64,000 nt of DNA from Mikania micrantha (GCA_009363875.1 CM018695.1:70361313-70425312); one strand, 5' to 3'. Positions 9,664 through 23,084 are shown, numbered from the stretch's first letter. A program made the numbers and translations. Notes: generated by a model from the letters alone, not told the origin.

Positions 9664-12191
9664 TGTCACACCCCGCCAAGGCGGAACACGCGACGTGCGA
9701 CGGTCATGGATTCACAGTCATTGTTTACATTGAACGACTACTACATGCATTAATAATAAGGTTTTACATCATGTCTTAAATTACAATCATCCAATTTATA
9801 ACAAACATATGTTCTAAACTTCAAAAATATGATGTGTAGGATTCTACAAACATAACCTAAGTCATAGGCTATGCAAAGGAAATCCCAAAAATATACATGT
9901 GAATGTGTTGTGACTTCACGCTAATCATTCCCAAAATATGTTCCAATGCTTGCTTCAATTATCTGAGAAATACATGCTAAAAACAGTCAACATAAAGCTG
10001 GTGAGTTCATAGGTTTAGACACGTAAAAATTGAGTTGTTTCATTCGACCACAAGGTTTCAAAATGTGACTATTGTTCTCAAAAACAATATCATGAGTTGT
10101 GTATATTAATTATTACCATGAGCTCCCATAACCGAACTCGACATGATTGAATTGCCCCATCCCAATGTTCTATCGCAAAACATTGTATTGAGATGAATAT
10201 TGTGCACCCGATCTGACCTACAATCAAAGTTAGAGCTACTAACCACGGGTGGGGGTTGTCACTCCCGAATAGTACTATTCCCAATAATTGACGTTTACCC
10301 ACAATTAACGGTTATAGAATAGGGGACTTAAAAGCGATAAATGTGACTCATGTAATAATGTGTTGAACCAAAACCACTTGTGTCAATGAAACGAGTACAA
10401 GCATGATTTCTCCCCCTGTGAGTTAGTAAAACATTGTAGAAATAGGGGCCGTGAAACTCACAGTAATAGTGGATCTCCGAATCCTGAGTATGAATGTTGT
10501 CTTGTATAGAATCCCTACCTGGTTCCTACAACATTGCGGATTTTCATTGAGTTCGTGAACTTGTCAAAGTTCGTGTTACTATTGTTATGTTTCATATTCT
10601 TGTAACGAAGTTCTTTTTATGATGTTTTTGGTTTATTTTTGTCGTTAGAATGTCGTAAAAATGTGTTTTATAGTTGGAAAAACTTTTTATAATGTTTTAA
10701 AAATAATTATTTATTATTTTTAAGAAGTTTCGTTAGTAACGCAACGTATTTTGAAAAGAAAAATGTTTATTTTTGTTTATCAATATCTAAAAATTGATAT
10801 ATTATATTTTCATAATAACCATTTAAATCAATTCATATATTCATATACGGGTTAATATTTCATTTTCCATGACAATTATATATATGGAGTACATATGGGT
10901 ATGAATGTTTAAATTTTCGTTTCTAACAGATTCCGTTCAGTGACTTCGAGCGAAATTTTAAAATAGCAAACGTTTTTATAAAATTATGAAAATTTACAGT
11001 CAAGTATTTTAACGTGTCCCGAACAACTTTTGTTTAGAAACTTTCTTGCGATTCTGCTCGGAAATAGGCTGAAAAAAACCATCTAAGTCAGAAGGTCCAA
11101 ATCTGCGCACTGATTTTGTAGAGGCTGTTTCGGCTATCATTTGGTTGAGTTAGAAAACGTAAAAGTAGTGCTTGAAAAGCTAACTTAATGAAATTAATCA
11201 TGGAGTTTGATTTTACTTAGTTTAATGTAGTTATGATCAAGTTATAGTCTCTTGAAATTGAGACAGATTCTGTCCCAAAATCAGAATATTGTTTGTGTGT
11301 ATATAAAATTTTAAACTAAACGTTTGAGAGTCTGTTTCACCTTAGAGAGCAAGGAGAAGGATGAGAGCTTGATGATGATGATGCAGAATACATGCTGTTG
11401 AATAGAGCTGTTTTGTTTAAATGAAGGTGGAGTCAAGAGAGAGGGAGGGTGTTTGATTGAATGGAGGCCAATGGAGTGATCGATGGTTTCTTTTTGTGGT
11501 AATTATTATTCCATGATTAAGAGTTGTTCTGGAATTATGGATGCAAATGATAACTAAGAGAGTGAGTTCTTGGCTTCTCGTAGCCAACGAAAATGGCACA
11601 AGGGATTATACTATGTATTTTGATGATGATAAGTTTCAAGAGATGAGGCTTTAAATTTATAGCCAATGGGGTCATGGCCCTTGGATTTATTTATTAAAGT
11701 ATGGGTTGTAAATTGTTTAAAATTGAAGGTTGCGTGAGTTACTGACTTTGTAAAAGAAGTGTGGATTATAAAGAGTTGTTAGATGGTCAATGTGTGTTAT
11801 TGAGTGGGCTGACAAAGCATGGTGTTGGGATTTGCTAGCTGCCATCGAGATAGGTTGAGGAAATGGGTTTGGGATTTTTTTTTTTAATTTATTGCCATTG
11901 TCAGCACAATTGGTCAAACATTCAACACACATATATAAATATGTATAAGCATACAACATATACATAGTTGATTTTCTTTACTTATTATTAATATTATTTT
12001 GTTTTTACGTATATAGATATATGTATCCATTTGATTTTGTTTTTTTTTTGTTTTTTTTTATTCTTTTCTTTTTACTTTGTTTTTGTGTTATTAAAACAAT
12101 GAGTTTTGATTACATCCCAAAAGTTTAAAGTCTTAAGATTTGATTGCAAACTAAATAATTTGTACTAGATATATAATGTCATATACATACA

Positions 12192-12222
<31 letters not shown>

Positions 12223-12320
12223 TTCTACCTGTTGGATTTGACCGGAGTTTAAATGAGACTATGATGGCTGCATCTAATAATATTTTGGTTGAGAGTAAAA
12301 CCTCAGAAATTGACGGATGT

Positions 12321-12324
<4 letters not shown>
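9664..12324 (-). mobile_element. Solo LTR, minus strand, 2661 bp
   Basis: Read on the minus strand it starts TGTGACATCC (12324) and ends GGGGTGTGACA (9664). It has a TATAAAT box (11655-11661), a GTGAGTTTCACGG donor at 10461 followed by GCCCCT, and the ACTCACCA...TTGAC...TTTCTCAG block with acceptor at 9963. No primer site, purine tract or polyprotein flanks it. The target looks like a (TA)n run (9651-9663 on the left, about 12347-12364 on the right), but a CA repeat has grown at the right edge and no clean 5 bp duplication remains. Its small ORFs are incidental. Confidence 0.8.
12183..12222. repeat. (CATA)n microsatellite
   Basis: About ten tandem CATA units within the U3 part of the minus-strand solo LTR. 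Confidence 0.9.

Positions 12325-12364
<40 letters not shown>
12321..12364. repeat. (CA)n then (TA)n microsatellite at LTR edge
   Basis: The CA run continues directly from the terminal TGTCACA of the solo LTR and passes into a TA run. Slippage here probably erased the target duplication. Confidence 0.85.
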
Positions 12365-12739
12365 GGATTTGGTTCAAATTAGAACCATGCTTAATTGTGG
12401 TAACCCAAAATAACCCTGCAAAAAATGCCCGAATCTTTGATTTTTTTCATGGTCTTTATTATACATATTTAGGAGGTTTCTTTTTTGTGTTTTGGCTAAT
12501 TCGCAATGCAAATCGAATTTGCATCGGTGTAAAGTTTTTGCACTTTTCTAAATGTTGCAAAATGCAAATCAAATTTACACCAACGCAAATTCGATTTGCC
12601 TTGCGAATTAGCCAAAACACAAAAAAGAAACCCCCTAAATATATATAATAAAAACAATGAAAAAAAATCAAAGATTCGGGCATTTTTTGCAGGGTTATTT
12701 GGGTTACCACAATTACAGTGGGTTAACAACAGAACATTC

Positions 12740-12741
<2 letters not shown>
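12365..12741. mobile_element. Foldback (long inverted repeat) element, about 377 bp
   Basis: Arms of roughly 145 bp pair between 12391-12535 and about 12575-12715: TAATTGTGGTAACCC at the left matches GGGTTACCACAATTA at the right, and GGCTAATTCGCAA matches TTGCGAATTAGCC inside. The element is bounded on both sides by (TA)n. Overlapping ORFs on both strands here are arms of the same hairpin, not genes. It is non-autonomous and its superfamily is not established. Confidence 0.8.

Positions 12742-12779
<38 letters not shown>
12742..12779. repeat. (TA)n microsatellite
   Basis: Uninterrupted TA run bordering the foldback element. Confidence 0.9.
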
Positions 12780-12780
<1 letters not shown>

Positions 12781-12904
12781 TCAAAAATGCAAACATACGT
12801 AACTTAGATGAGTCTGTAAGTTTAGTGGTATATTTTCCAACGCCCACGGGTTCAAAACTTTTTGACGAGCCATTTTTTCTTTTGTTTTTTCTTTAATATT
12901 TATA

Positions 12905-13363
12905 CTAGGTTAATACCCCGTGTATTACACGGGGTACATAAAGAAATATAACGATTAATTATCAATGAAAATTTATAAAACATAAGATGATTTTTAATAT
13001 GAAATACGATTGCAATTTCGTATGATTGAATATTTTTAGTATTAAAATAATAATATTATTTATTTAAACACACACTTTTTTTTTAAGTTTGTTTTTTTTA
13101 AACATTGTGTTTCAAATAATTGTTTTTGAAAATTTTATAATTTATAATATTTTTTTTAAAAAAAGTGTGTTTTAAGTATTAATATATTTTTGTGTATTAA
13201 AAAGTCTTTTTAATTTTTAAAATGTATAAAAGATATATTTAATATTTAATATTATTGTTTAATATATGATGTATTTAATATGAGAGAGAGGAGGGACATG
13301 AAGGTTAAAGTACTCTAGAAACATGCCATGTGGCACAAAAAAACCTTGATTTATTAGTATAGA
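12905..13363 (-). mobile_element. Non-autonomous Helitron, minus strand, 459 bp
   Basis: On the minus strand it begins TCTATACTAATAAATC after an A and ends CTAG before a T, the Helitron insertion rule. The 3' hairpin CCCCGTGT-ATT-ACACGGGG (12916-12934) lies 7 bp inside the CTAG end. It shares a CATGTGGCA-type motif near its 5' end with the other small Helitrons of this window. It codes for nothing. Confidence 0.85.
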
Positions 13364-14347
13364 TAAATTTGTTGGTAAAAATCAAAGCATATGCAACCTA
13401 AATAAGTTGGTAAGTTTGGTAGTAAACTTTCAAACATTCACGCATTCAAAACTCTTCGTCGATCTTTTCTTTTCCTCTTTGTATCCTTTTCTACTCTATA
13501 TTTTTGGTCCTTTTCTACTCTATATTTTTGGTCAGGTTAACTCTCACATATATATTAGTTCTTATACATTTTGGCATAAAATGTTGGTCAAAAACACCTG
13601 GTTGCATACGATATGCTTTTCCCTTTTTTAAATACGTTTTCGGGTTCGTAATTCTAATTTTCACACGTTAAATTGTTGAAAAAATGAATTTTTTATACAA
13701 TATGAATTTATCTAAAACAATGAACTTGTAAGGTCATTTGTTAATTTTAGGTCTTAACTCCATATATCTCTTTTAATAGAACCATCATGTCACAACGCGC
13801 ATGTAACTTTTATAGTTATTCGTATTTTACAAGGATATTGCCAATCTCACACTCAAGAAAAAAAACATAAAGAATTTATCTAAAACAATGAACTTGTAAG
13901 GTCATTTGTTAATTTTAGGTCCTAACTCCATGTATCTCTTTTAATAGAACCATCATGTCGCAACGTACATGTAACTTTTCTAGTTATTCGTATTTTACAA
14001 GGATACTGTCAATCTCACACACAAGAAAAAAAAACATAAATTCACACCCACTGTATGTCTTGTATATACCCAATGAGACATATGCAAGTTAAATCATGAT
14101 TGACGTATTATCTTATGGACCCATATGAGATGTATAAAAGACACACCATTGTCGAAGTAGGGTTTGTCATGGGGAAATGAACACCTCGTATTGGCGTATG
14201 CAAGGCATATAATATCAGGGTCTAACAAGCTTTCCAAAACACTATCCATAAACCCTCAAACATAGATAAACAAAACAAACTTACATAGTATATTCCCACT
14301 TTTCAATTAGGGTTGGGGGAAGGATGAAGACAAACCTTATCTCTATC
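13364..14347. other. Anonymous AT-rich sequence with tandem duplication
   Basis: No gene seen. 13373-13480 resembles 12780-12890, the two being separated by the Helitron. Both carry a GTTCAAAAC or ATTCAAAAC word like a decayed pol III B box, so they may be SINE remnants. Confidence 0.5.
13704..14040 (+). repeat. 168 bp direct tandem duplication
   Basis: Unit 1 (13704-13871) and unit 2 (13872-14040) both begin GAATTTATCTAAAACAATGA and end in an A-rich stretch. They differ by only a few substitutions, so the duplication is fairly recent. Confidence 0.9.
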
Positions 14348-14695
14348 CTAGTTGGGATAGAGATGTTGTTCTGAAAGAGTTTCCGGCTCAAAGTTATGTT
14401 TTAAGTTAATCATCAAAACGCTTTTAAGGTTATTTTCACAAAATAAGTTAAATAACGTTAAAATTAGTTCATTTTTAGTTTTGTCACTTGAGGACCCATA
14501 CATATATACATTATATATGTGCACTGCAAACGAGATGTCTCCAACACAGCTAAAAAAATTGAGCAAATCACCCAAATCGTTCGATCTCTTCAATTCGTAT
14601 ACTTGCATTTTTTTGGTGTAAATTATTCTTTCGTGTAATACGTAAGACGCTATTTTCTCTTCCACTTGATCAACAAAACACATTGTCATATGCAT
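14348..14695 (-). CDS. Doubtful 115-residue ORF, unknown
   Basis: This is the only ORF over 100 residues in the surrounding 4 kb. The translation has a balanced composition with Cys, Lys and Leu (for example KIASYVLHERIIYTKK and LLNFFSCVGDISF), not the low complexity of AT-rich spacer. I recognise no domain. No signal peptide, membrane segment or partner exon is evident. It could be an exon of a decayed gene or chance. Confidence 0.2.
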   Translation of the reverse strand: MHMTMCFVDQVEEKIASYVLHERIIYTKKMQVYELKRSNDLGDLLNFFSCVGDISFAVHIYNVYMYGSSSDKTKNELILTLFNLFCENNLKSVLMINLKHNFEPETLSEQHLYPN

Positions 14696-16215
14696 TATAA
14701 GACGATGAAATTATATAATAAATTTTTAGTACACAATTTTAGTCTAAAATTGTTTTTTTTTATTTAGATATAAGAGAAATAAAAATAAATATTATATATT
14801 GATATAAGTCAAGAGGTGTGAAGTGAGTACGTACACACTCGTTAAAAACTATTCTTATTCTATACACCAATGACCAACCAACCTAGAGTTTCATAAGGTT
14901 TGGGGTCTCCCTTACAGGGGCAAAAAACTTGGCCAGGTTAAAAAGTTAGACCGGCTAGTTACTTTTGACAATTGCCTAATAGTTTATGAGATCATTAATA
15001 TTTAAACGAATATACAAAATCAAGTGTTTAAAGAAAATCTACTAGGCATGCAGGGTCCTAGCCCTGTCCTAACAAATTAAGTGAGCAAAGCTCACTTAAC
15101 GATGGGGTCAGGTAACACCACCGATTGTTATAGAGGTTATAACTATCACTGAAAACTGTGATGGTTATATAACTACCAATGTGGTTATAACGGTTAAATA
15201 ACTAGCAATGATAGCTATGATGATTATAAAACTACCAACCAACCTTGTATTTTAAATCATCATTTGATCATTCATATTTCATAATAACAATGTTTCAGGT
15301 TCTTTTATGAAATCATACAATTATTCATACTTGCTCCTGTTCATTTAAGCTTTATCTTGAAATCATACAAATATTCATACTTGCTCCTGTTCATTTAAGC
15401 TTTATCTGATTGAAATGTTTTGATTGAACCATCAAAGTATTCCGATTTGATAGTGAAACCATAACTCTCAAGTCATCAAAGTTTGCAGTCCATACGATTT
15501 CCTAACATAACTAGGGATAGAAAATCAAGGGTTCAACGTTAATTATTCATCTCCAAGCAAACATGACAATTTAGTAGTCACTTTTAAACCTTTTAAACCT
15601 AGAATCAAGACTTGAAATTGTTTGAGTTAAGTTATCGTTGGAGACTCAAAATAATGAGCGTTCATTGTTAATTCGAATTAAAAATGTCTACTTACACGTA
15701 TAATTAATTTGTTGGTGATTTTAATATTATCTAAGTATTTTGGAATAATTAAATTTGCTAAATGAATGACCAAAAAAGAAGTCATTATAAAACATCAAAC
15801 AAGTGGACAAGAGTAATGTTGTACACATTTTGATAATCTTATAGTTTATGGAGCTGTATACCCATTGTGGTGTTAAGACTACCCACGATGCTAAAGGTTG
15901 CATTTACTACATACGTCATAGTCATCACTGTCATATCAGCTTTTTACCCATCCTTTCCACATGCATTCTCTCTCATCTTTTTAATTCCAACTCATCATTC
16001 TCACATACATCATCATTCTTTCACATCATTTCCACCTTCTCTCTCTGCACTTGGCTGCACTTCCGAAAGTGCAAAGTGGGGGAAGTGCGGAGAACTCCAT
16101 TGCATCCTTTGGAGATGCAGCTGTCCATGTGAGACATACAGCTGCCCGTAAGGGCGCATTGTAGAGAGTCTAAGGGGATGAAACCTGTTGAACAACAGGG
16201 GTCCAAGGGGTACTA
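14696..16215. other. Anonymous spacer
   Basis: No gene recognised. 15309-15408 holds two copies of a 50 bp unit (TTCATACTTGCTCCTGTTCA). The ORFs at 15848-16151 lie in overlapping frames and are not convincing. A CTGCACTTCCGAAAGTGCA hairpin occurs near 16052. Confidence 0.5.
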
Positions 16216-17396
16216 CCCCTGGGCAAAGGTGGGCAAAAAAACGGACCGAAACCGGTCATACCCAAACCGATGGTACAAACGAGTCCGGTTTTTTGGACAA
16301 ATTAAAACCGAAACCAGAACTGGTTCCACCTATACCCGGCCAAAACTGTAACATCACTATATTTCAGGCATTTCATTATATAAATATTTGTTTTGTTAAA
16401 ACCTGATATGATAATTGATAATTACTATGAATTATTGGATGTTATTATCACTGGTATACACTATTGAGAACGTATATTATCATAATGAGCATAAACCATG
16501 AGAAGTCTAGTTTGAAACACAACTAAACAAAACCAGAGAGTTTATTTCAGAAATATATAGATGGGATGATATGATTGGATTTGGGATTGGTAGTAGTATA
16601 GGATTCTATCACCAAAGATAGACAAGTGTATAATCATGGTCTATCGAAGAGGTGGTGGGCTGTCGGCTGAAGCAGTTGCGACTGACTTCTACGTATACCC
16701 TATACATAAACCATCTTCGGTTTATCATGATTATATCAGTGTTGAGGATTTGGTGAGGAGAATCCGAGGTTTTGGTTTGTAATGTCAAAGGTTTATAAGT
16801 TGGTTAATGGTTGTTTACTAAATATAGTCAAGGACACATGGTCATGGTTTATCGAAATGGTGGTGGGACGGTGGCTGGATAGGTTGCGACCTACTCCTAC
16901 ATATGCCCTATACATAAGCTTATTTTGGTCTATCATGGATGTGTCAGTGATATGATTTAGTGGGATTTGGATTGGGAAATTATAATATTCAAGGTAATAA
17001 GGTAATGAAAGCGTTATTGAAAATAATTAAGCGATGGTGAGGTTACGGATATAATTAAAACGCGAATGTTATTTCAGAAATATTAAACTTAATAATGTAT
17101 TCGCGTGGGTGACAATTCGCACGAATATAATTATTAGGAATAATATACTGAAACGATATTCCTAAATCGTGAATCGAATCGAAATACAATATGAACGATG
17201 GATTCGGAAAGGTGACGATCTTTACGAATTCGTACGTGAGTAACACATTTCGATGAGATAACCGAAATAATATCGAACGATATTTAAATTTAAGAAAAAA
17301 ATTCAAAACGTTTATTAGGAATTATAACCTTAAACGAATTGAATAAAATTGTTTTATTAAATAAGTAATTTAACGGAAATAAATAAGATCATTTTA

Positions 17397-20300
17397 TGTG
17401 ACATCCAGTACCAGATCGTCCGGCAAATCCGTACGGTATGTGTACTTCCACTATTTACTGTTTGTAAATACATGTATGTGAACAGTGTTTGTGATTAACA
17501 GAAATCAAAATACAAGAAACAGTTGTACGTATTTATGTGTAAACTTAAATACTGTAAGTACAACACGCACGATAAACGATAGTTGTTAGTATTTAGGTGA
17601 AAACCTAAGTACAGTTAAAACAACGAATCAAGAGAAACAACAGAGTTCAAGTAAATAACAAGAACAAGTCGGTTGCGATCTGATATCCACAGATGACAGG
17701 AATCAGATGGCCGACAAATCAGTACGAAAACAATGTGAAAACAGGAAGTTTAGTTGAGTCCGTCTGTGAGGAAACACAATTCAAACACAAATGCAGTGTT
17801 ATTTCAGAATAACGAACTGACAGTGTGTTTGCTTGGGTGACGATTCACACAAACATATCTGTGAGTTTGGAGTTCTGAAATAATGACTGAAAAGTAGAAA
17901 ACAAGAGTCGGAAAGCAAAACCATCGTCGTGTTCATTTGGGTGACGATTCGAACGAATACGCGCGAAGGCGACGCGTTCTGACGAAACGAAAACGAAAAT
18001 ACGACACGAACGAGAATAAATTAAGAAAATAAAATATTTAATGTTTTACAATTTTGAAACTCATCACCAATAAATAAATAAACTATTTTTATTTAAAAAA
18101 AACCGTAAAAACGCGCGTTACGTTCCGGAAACGTAACGAAAACGCGAACCGAGCAACGAAAACGAACCTGAACTCACTCGTGGTATAAATACCTTGAATG
18201 AGTCCATTTTTCTCATTTTTCACTTCATCTTCTTTCCCCAAAAACCCTAATCCCGGATTTTTACCCCACCACCATTTTTGAAGATTCAAACCTTCATATC
18301 TCCCTCAATACTCAACCAAATCCTTCCATCTTTGGACCCAATCGAAGCTCTTGGTCTCTACTACACGAAAGTACAATCGATCTAGCGCCAAATCCATCCG
18401 AAACTGAGGTATAGAGCTGTGAACAACTCGAAAACTAGGGTTTTCTCAACCCACTTGTTAAAACCATCACTCTCAACCGGCCCAAACTTACTCCTCGACT
18501 CCTACACCCTCGAAACCTGTTTATAACACACATCAACGCTTAAAACTACCATGGATCTGGGTGGGAGCTTGGTTGAACACCATGGCCGACACACACCTAC
18601 AGCCCCCCCCCCCCCCGAATGTACCCCGGCCGAATGAAAGGAGGACGAAGGAGGACGACCGAAGGAGCTAACATGGTCGAATGACAATGCGTCGAATGAA
18701 CAGGGGCCGAAGGTACTCATTCGCCGGCTCTCCTTCGCTCGACCATGAAGCCATTCGACACAACCAGCACCATTCGACCTCTTCATTCGCCATCATCATG
18801 ATGGGAACCTCATTCGGCCAAGGAGAAACAGATCCGTTCAAACAACTCCCATGTGGCTCACAGTTTAATTCCCAGCTCATCTGTTAGCCTAGAGTTTCAC
18901 TCGGCCCAACCCACTAGTTGGTCCACATATCAACAATTCGACCCAACACTATAAAATTAATCTCAGAAATCTAATTTGGGCCCAATAGTTTGGTCACTCA
19001 CACACTCGGCCCACTGACTTTATTAAGCCCAACGACAATTGCATGGGCCCAACATTTCCCTAGAAGTCCACTGGTCCGGCCCAAGACCCATCTATATTCG
19101 GCCTAGTGTTCAGGCCCAATATCACCTGCCGAAGCCCAAGTGGCTGTTTGCCCAGAAAACTGTTTCGGCCCTACATGCCTTAATTGACCCATATACCCCT
19201 TGAACTATGACCACCTACACTCGGCCCATTAGACCCAAGATGTAAACAAACACTTAAAACAAAACAGTCATGGTTAGTATGGGTGGGTAATTCTACATTA
19301 CTACAATGGTGGTGATAATTATGGGTTAATACATTTCACAAACTCAAAACATCAAGTGTCACAAGGGTGGTTACTTAGTAATTAATTACTAGGTCATAAT
19401 GACTTTAGAAATAACAAGAATACCAAGAGAGGTGTAAACCATAAACCTAAGTCTATTCTCGGGTCTATTTACTAAACCTTATATGAAAACAATTAATTAA
19501 TACATAATGACGAGGTTTATAAATTTCGAGGGTGAACTAAGACTAAAATCACAATATAAAGACACATTGTAATAACCATCTAGGACGATTGAAACAAAGG
19601 GCCGAATGAAGACCACGACCGAGACTTACGAAGTGTTAGCCAAACTTGTGGCTAACACCTACACACACACACACACAAATCGCTACAAACTCATACTTGC
19701 AAGTTACAAACAACGTGAAATCAATACAGGATCGTGAAAACAAACATCAAGTACAATCAAGAGCGCGTGCATTTCTTGCTTAGAACTTAGTCAACCACAC
19801 AACTACTACAAGGTGAGTTCATATGCCCCTTTTCTTTAATCTTAAATGATTTTAAACTCTCGGGGCTGAGAAACATGTTAACTTTTAATTGTTTAAAAGT
19901 TTAATGTTTAACATATTGCTTATACTTTGATTAGATAATATTGATTGCTTTATTATCCTTTATCATTGTATGCCTGCTTGTATGATTATGATATGACAGA
20001 GATAACCTAGATGAATATGATAATATAATTTCATAACTTATCAACACAATAGAATAACCTAGTTGTAAGATTATATCTCACAATACTTAGTTATTCTTAC
20101 AAGAATAAACATTGAGTTGAAACATAGATGAACATGATGACAAGAAACAAAACATATGAATGATAGAAAGATAATACATCTTCATAACATCATTCTACAC
20201 TAGAGTTAACTAAGCGTAGTAAGTCAAGTACTTATAACGCTTAGCTCATAACTCAACACATATTACAAGAGAACATGGAACAAGAATCATCCACCACCTG

Positions 20301-21872
20301 AGTTGACTAAGTGTAATAAGACTAGTTCTTATTACCGCTTAGTGACAACATGGTGATTACATGGAATAACAAGGAATGATAATCATGATAATGTAACTTC
20401 ATGATAACATCATTCACACGATAATTAACATAACGTAATAAGACAAGTTCTTATTTAACTTTGTTAATAACACTGAGAACATATGACAAGGAGAACAATA
20501 ACACGGATGAACACAATTACAATTAGTTGCTTTTGACCTGTTGTATTATATCACTTCAATCATGTGCCAATTGTACAAGTTGATCATGTAAGTCCCTATA
20601 ATTCGCTGACCAGTTAGTTTGACGTGACTAAACCGACGATAGCATAGTGGTACCATAGGTTTGACAAACCTCTAGCTTGTAGGGCTAGTATGTTGATCGT
20701 ATTGATTCATTGGCCGGTAACATATGACCGGTGACAGGGCGACTTCAAGTCAGGTTCTGGAAAGCGACACATGGTGATATTAATTTGCAGTGATAAGTAA
20801 TTAATCCAGCGGAAATCCTATTGACTAGTAGGTTGAGAAAGTGATCTTCTCTCATGTTACACTACTAGTAATAGATTTCGTTGAGGACACTAGACATACA
20901 AGGTGGTAGAGGTAAATCGGATGCATTGAAATCTGATTACGTGAGGATTTCAATGGATTCCTTTTAGGCTCTATGCACTATAGTTCAAGAACAAATTGCA
21001 AGTGGTTAACTAACACTCTTAATATTTAAAAGTGTAACAACAGTTAACTTCACAATATAGAATAATACAAGGAACAGATTTGATAAATCTAATATCCTTA
21101 ACATATAATGGTTATCTAAACTTCGGTTCGATAACTACAATTACATCATTATATTATTCTATACAAGTTATCATAGGTGATTCAAGAATGATATGGATAT
21201 GTGGATTGGGAATGGAAATCAATAGTTGTATTGCAAGTTGTGTGGAGTTCTAGTAGTGATGTGGTGGGATGTTGGCTAGGGCTTAGTTCCCTTACATATG
21301 CCCTATATATAAGCATCACTACTAGGATGAAATATTACTTGTAAATATAACTATTGAGAAGCCATTGGGTGAATAAGTGAACAAACGACATACAAGTAAC
21401 AAAATAAATATTATGATTGTGCATGTGAATGAATCAAGGTTTTCAATTAACATACTTATGAACTCACCAACCTAGTGTTGACTTTGTTTAAATACATGTT
21501 TTCTCAGGTGATGAACATGTGTAGATACATACATGCAAGGACTAAGCTAGTGGACTTTTAGAAGACCTAGCTTTATTTTGTGTTGCATGCTTTTGGTGAC
21601 AAGAACAATGAATCATCTTTTGTATATCTTGTACATATACAAGATATAGTTATATTGATTCTTTTGATAGACTTACTCGATTAAATTATGAACGATACAT
21701 TGTAATTTAATCTTGTAATTCTATATCATGGATGTGTTAGCATTTCTCATTGATATTATCATGTGTTATGTAAACAATCTGATCAATTGATTATCACTCA
21801 AGATATCGCGCCCCGGGAACCTTCCGCCCGACGGGAAAACACGATCCGTTCCCGCCGGCCTGGGGTGTGACA
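17397..21872 (+). mobile_element. Inner solo LTR, 4476 bp, inserted in the outer LTR
   Basis: It starts TGTGACATCC and ends GGGGTGTGACA, with the 5 bp duplication TTTTA at 17392-17396 and 21873-21877. TATAAAT lies at 18184-18190, a donor AAG/GTGAGTTCATATGCCCC at 19813 and an acceptor TTTCTCAG at 21507 preceded by ACTCACCAACC...TTGAC. Around 18600 there is a C run and repeated CGAATG and GGCCCAA words. Its small ORFs (18502-18887) overlap on both strands and are not convincing genes. No internal retroelement domain is present, so recombination between two LTRs probably removed it. Confidence 0.9.
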
Positions 21873-22439
21873 TTTTATATAACGAATTTAATTAAAATCA
21901 TTGTGTTAAAGGAATTTACTCTATTTAAAAATTTCATGTTTTAAAAATATATTTTACATGAAAACCGAGCAATTTGATAATCGTTAACGCGTAACAAACG
22001 AGACCGAACACGCGGGAAGAAACCAGACTATAAAAGCCCATTCTCTTTTCTTTCTCTTCATTTTGCAAGACCACTTTCTCTCTCTAAATTCCATTTTCGT
22101 CACTTCTCTCTCCCCCTAACTTCTCTCTAAGTTTACTTCACCAAAACTTACTTCACCAAAACTCAACCATTTCAAGAGATCTTGGTGCCAAATCGTTCAT
22201 CTAACCGAGTAGAACAAGAAACCACGAAGATTTCAAGTATTTGAACACAATTTGAAGGTAGATTGTTCACTTTACTCTTTGGTTTTTACCCATATAGAAA
22301 CCGGTTATTATACCACCTTTTTAAACGATTTTGACATATAGAAACCTTGAAAACTAACTGGTAAATGTACGAGGAAGCTAGAGACGAACCTGCAACCAAC
22401 TAGGATCGAGGATGATGATGATGAAAAGTCATGGGCTGC

Positions 22440-22795
22440 TGGTTCACGAAAAGGAGATTAGTCGAACCTCTCTTGAGCTGGGCAAAGGGATGGCCGAACC
22501 CTACCAGCGGCTAACCCTAGTTGATTCGAACCTAGAACCCATGACCTGCGAACCTCCTCCCAACCGAACACGGAAGCCACGAACCTGAGATGGGCCGAAC
22601 CTTGTGCATGGCCAAAGCTCCCATCAATGAACCAAGGCTCATCAGCGAACCCTTTGGCCTGCGAACCTATAGGCGACGAACCATAAGTGTGCCGGACCTA
22701 GGGGACCACGAACCCAATGCTATGAACCCTAGGCTGCTGAACCATGATGAGCAGCGAACCTAGGGTTGTGGCTGAACCATTTGAGCTGTCGAATT
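22440..22795 (+). repeat. Degenerate CGAACC-word repeat in the outer LTR leader
   Basis: The word GAACC recurs roughly every 15-30 bp (GCGAACCT, CCGAACCC, ACGAACC) over about 350 bp downstream of the TATA box and upstream of the donor. Spacing is irregular, so this is a word-level rather than exact tandem repeat. Confidence 0.65.
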
Positions 22796-23045
22796 TAAAT
22801 TTTCGAACTAAGATTAAGGGTAAACAAAAGAACATGAGAAACATGGATTCATCTATGTTCATGCATGCATGGAGAATTTTAAATTGCCACCTTTTTATAA
22901 TAAGAATAAGTTTAAACTTAAGAAAATTATGTAACTTGAACAACTCATGGAAATGACCTAAGTTGAATTTTCTTAAACTTAATTAAATTCGACAACTTAA
23001 GATATATTGGTTAACTAGCATCAACATGCATGCATGCAACAATGA

Positions 23046-23048
<3 letters not shown>

Positions 23049-23084
<36 letters not shown>
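23049..23084. repeat. (TA)n(TG)n microsatellite
   Basis: A TA run passes directly into a TG run. Confidence 0.9.

Noticed and set aside
12289..12896. Five overlapping ORFs on both strands
   Set aside because: All are the two arms of the foldback element and (TA)n runs; sense and antisense products mirror each other.
15848..16206. Four ORFs of 60-94 residues
   Set aside because: Overlapping frames on both strands with His/Ser-rich low complexity; no domain or partner exon.
18502..18887. ORFs in the inner solo LTR with Cys/Trp content
   Set aside because: Three mutually overlapping frames across a poly-C tract inside a retroelement leader; no signal peptide or conserved Cys spacing.
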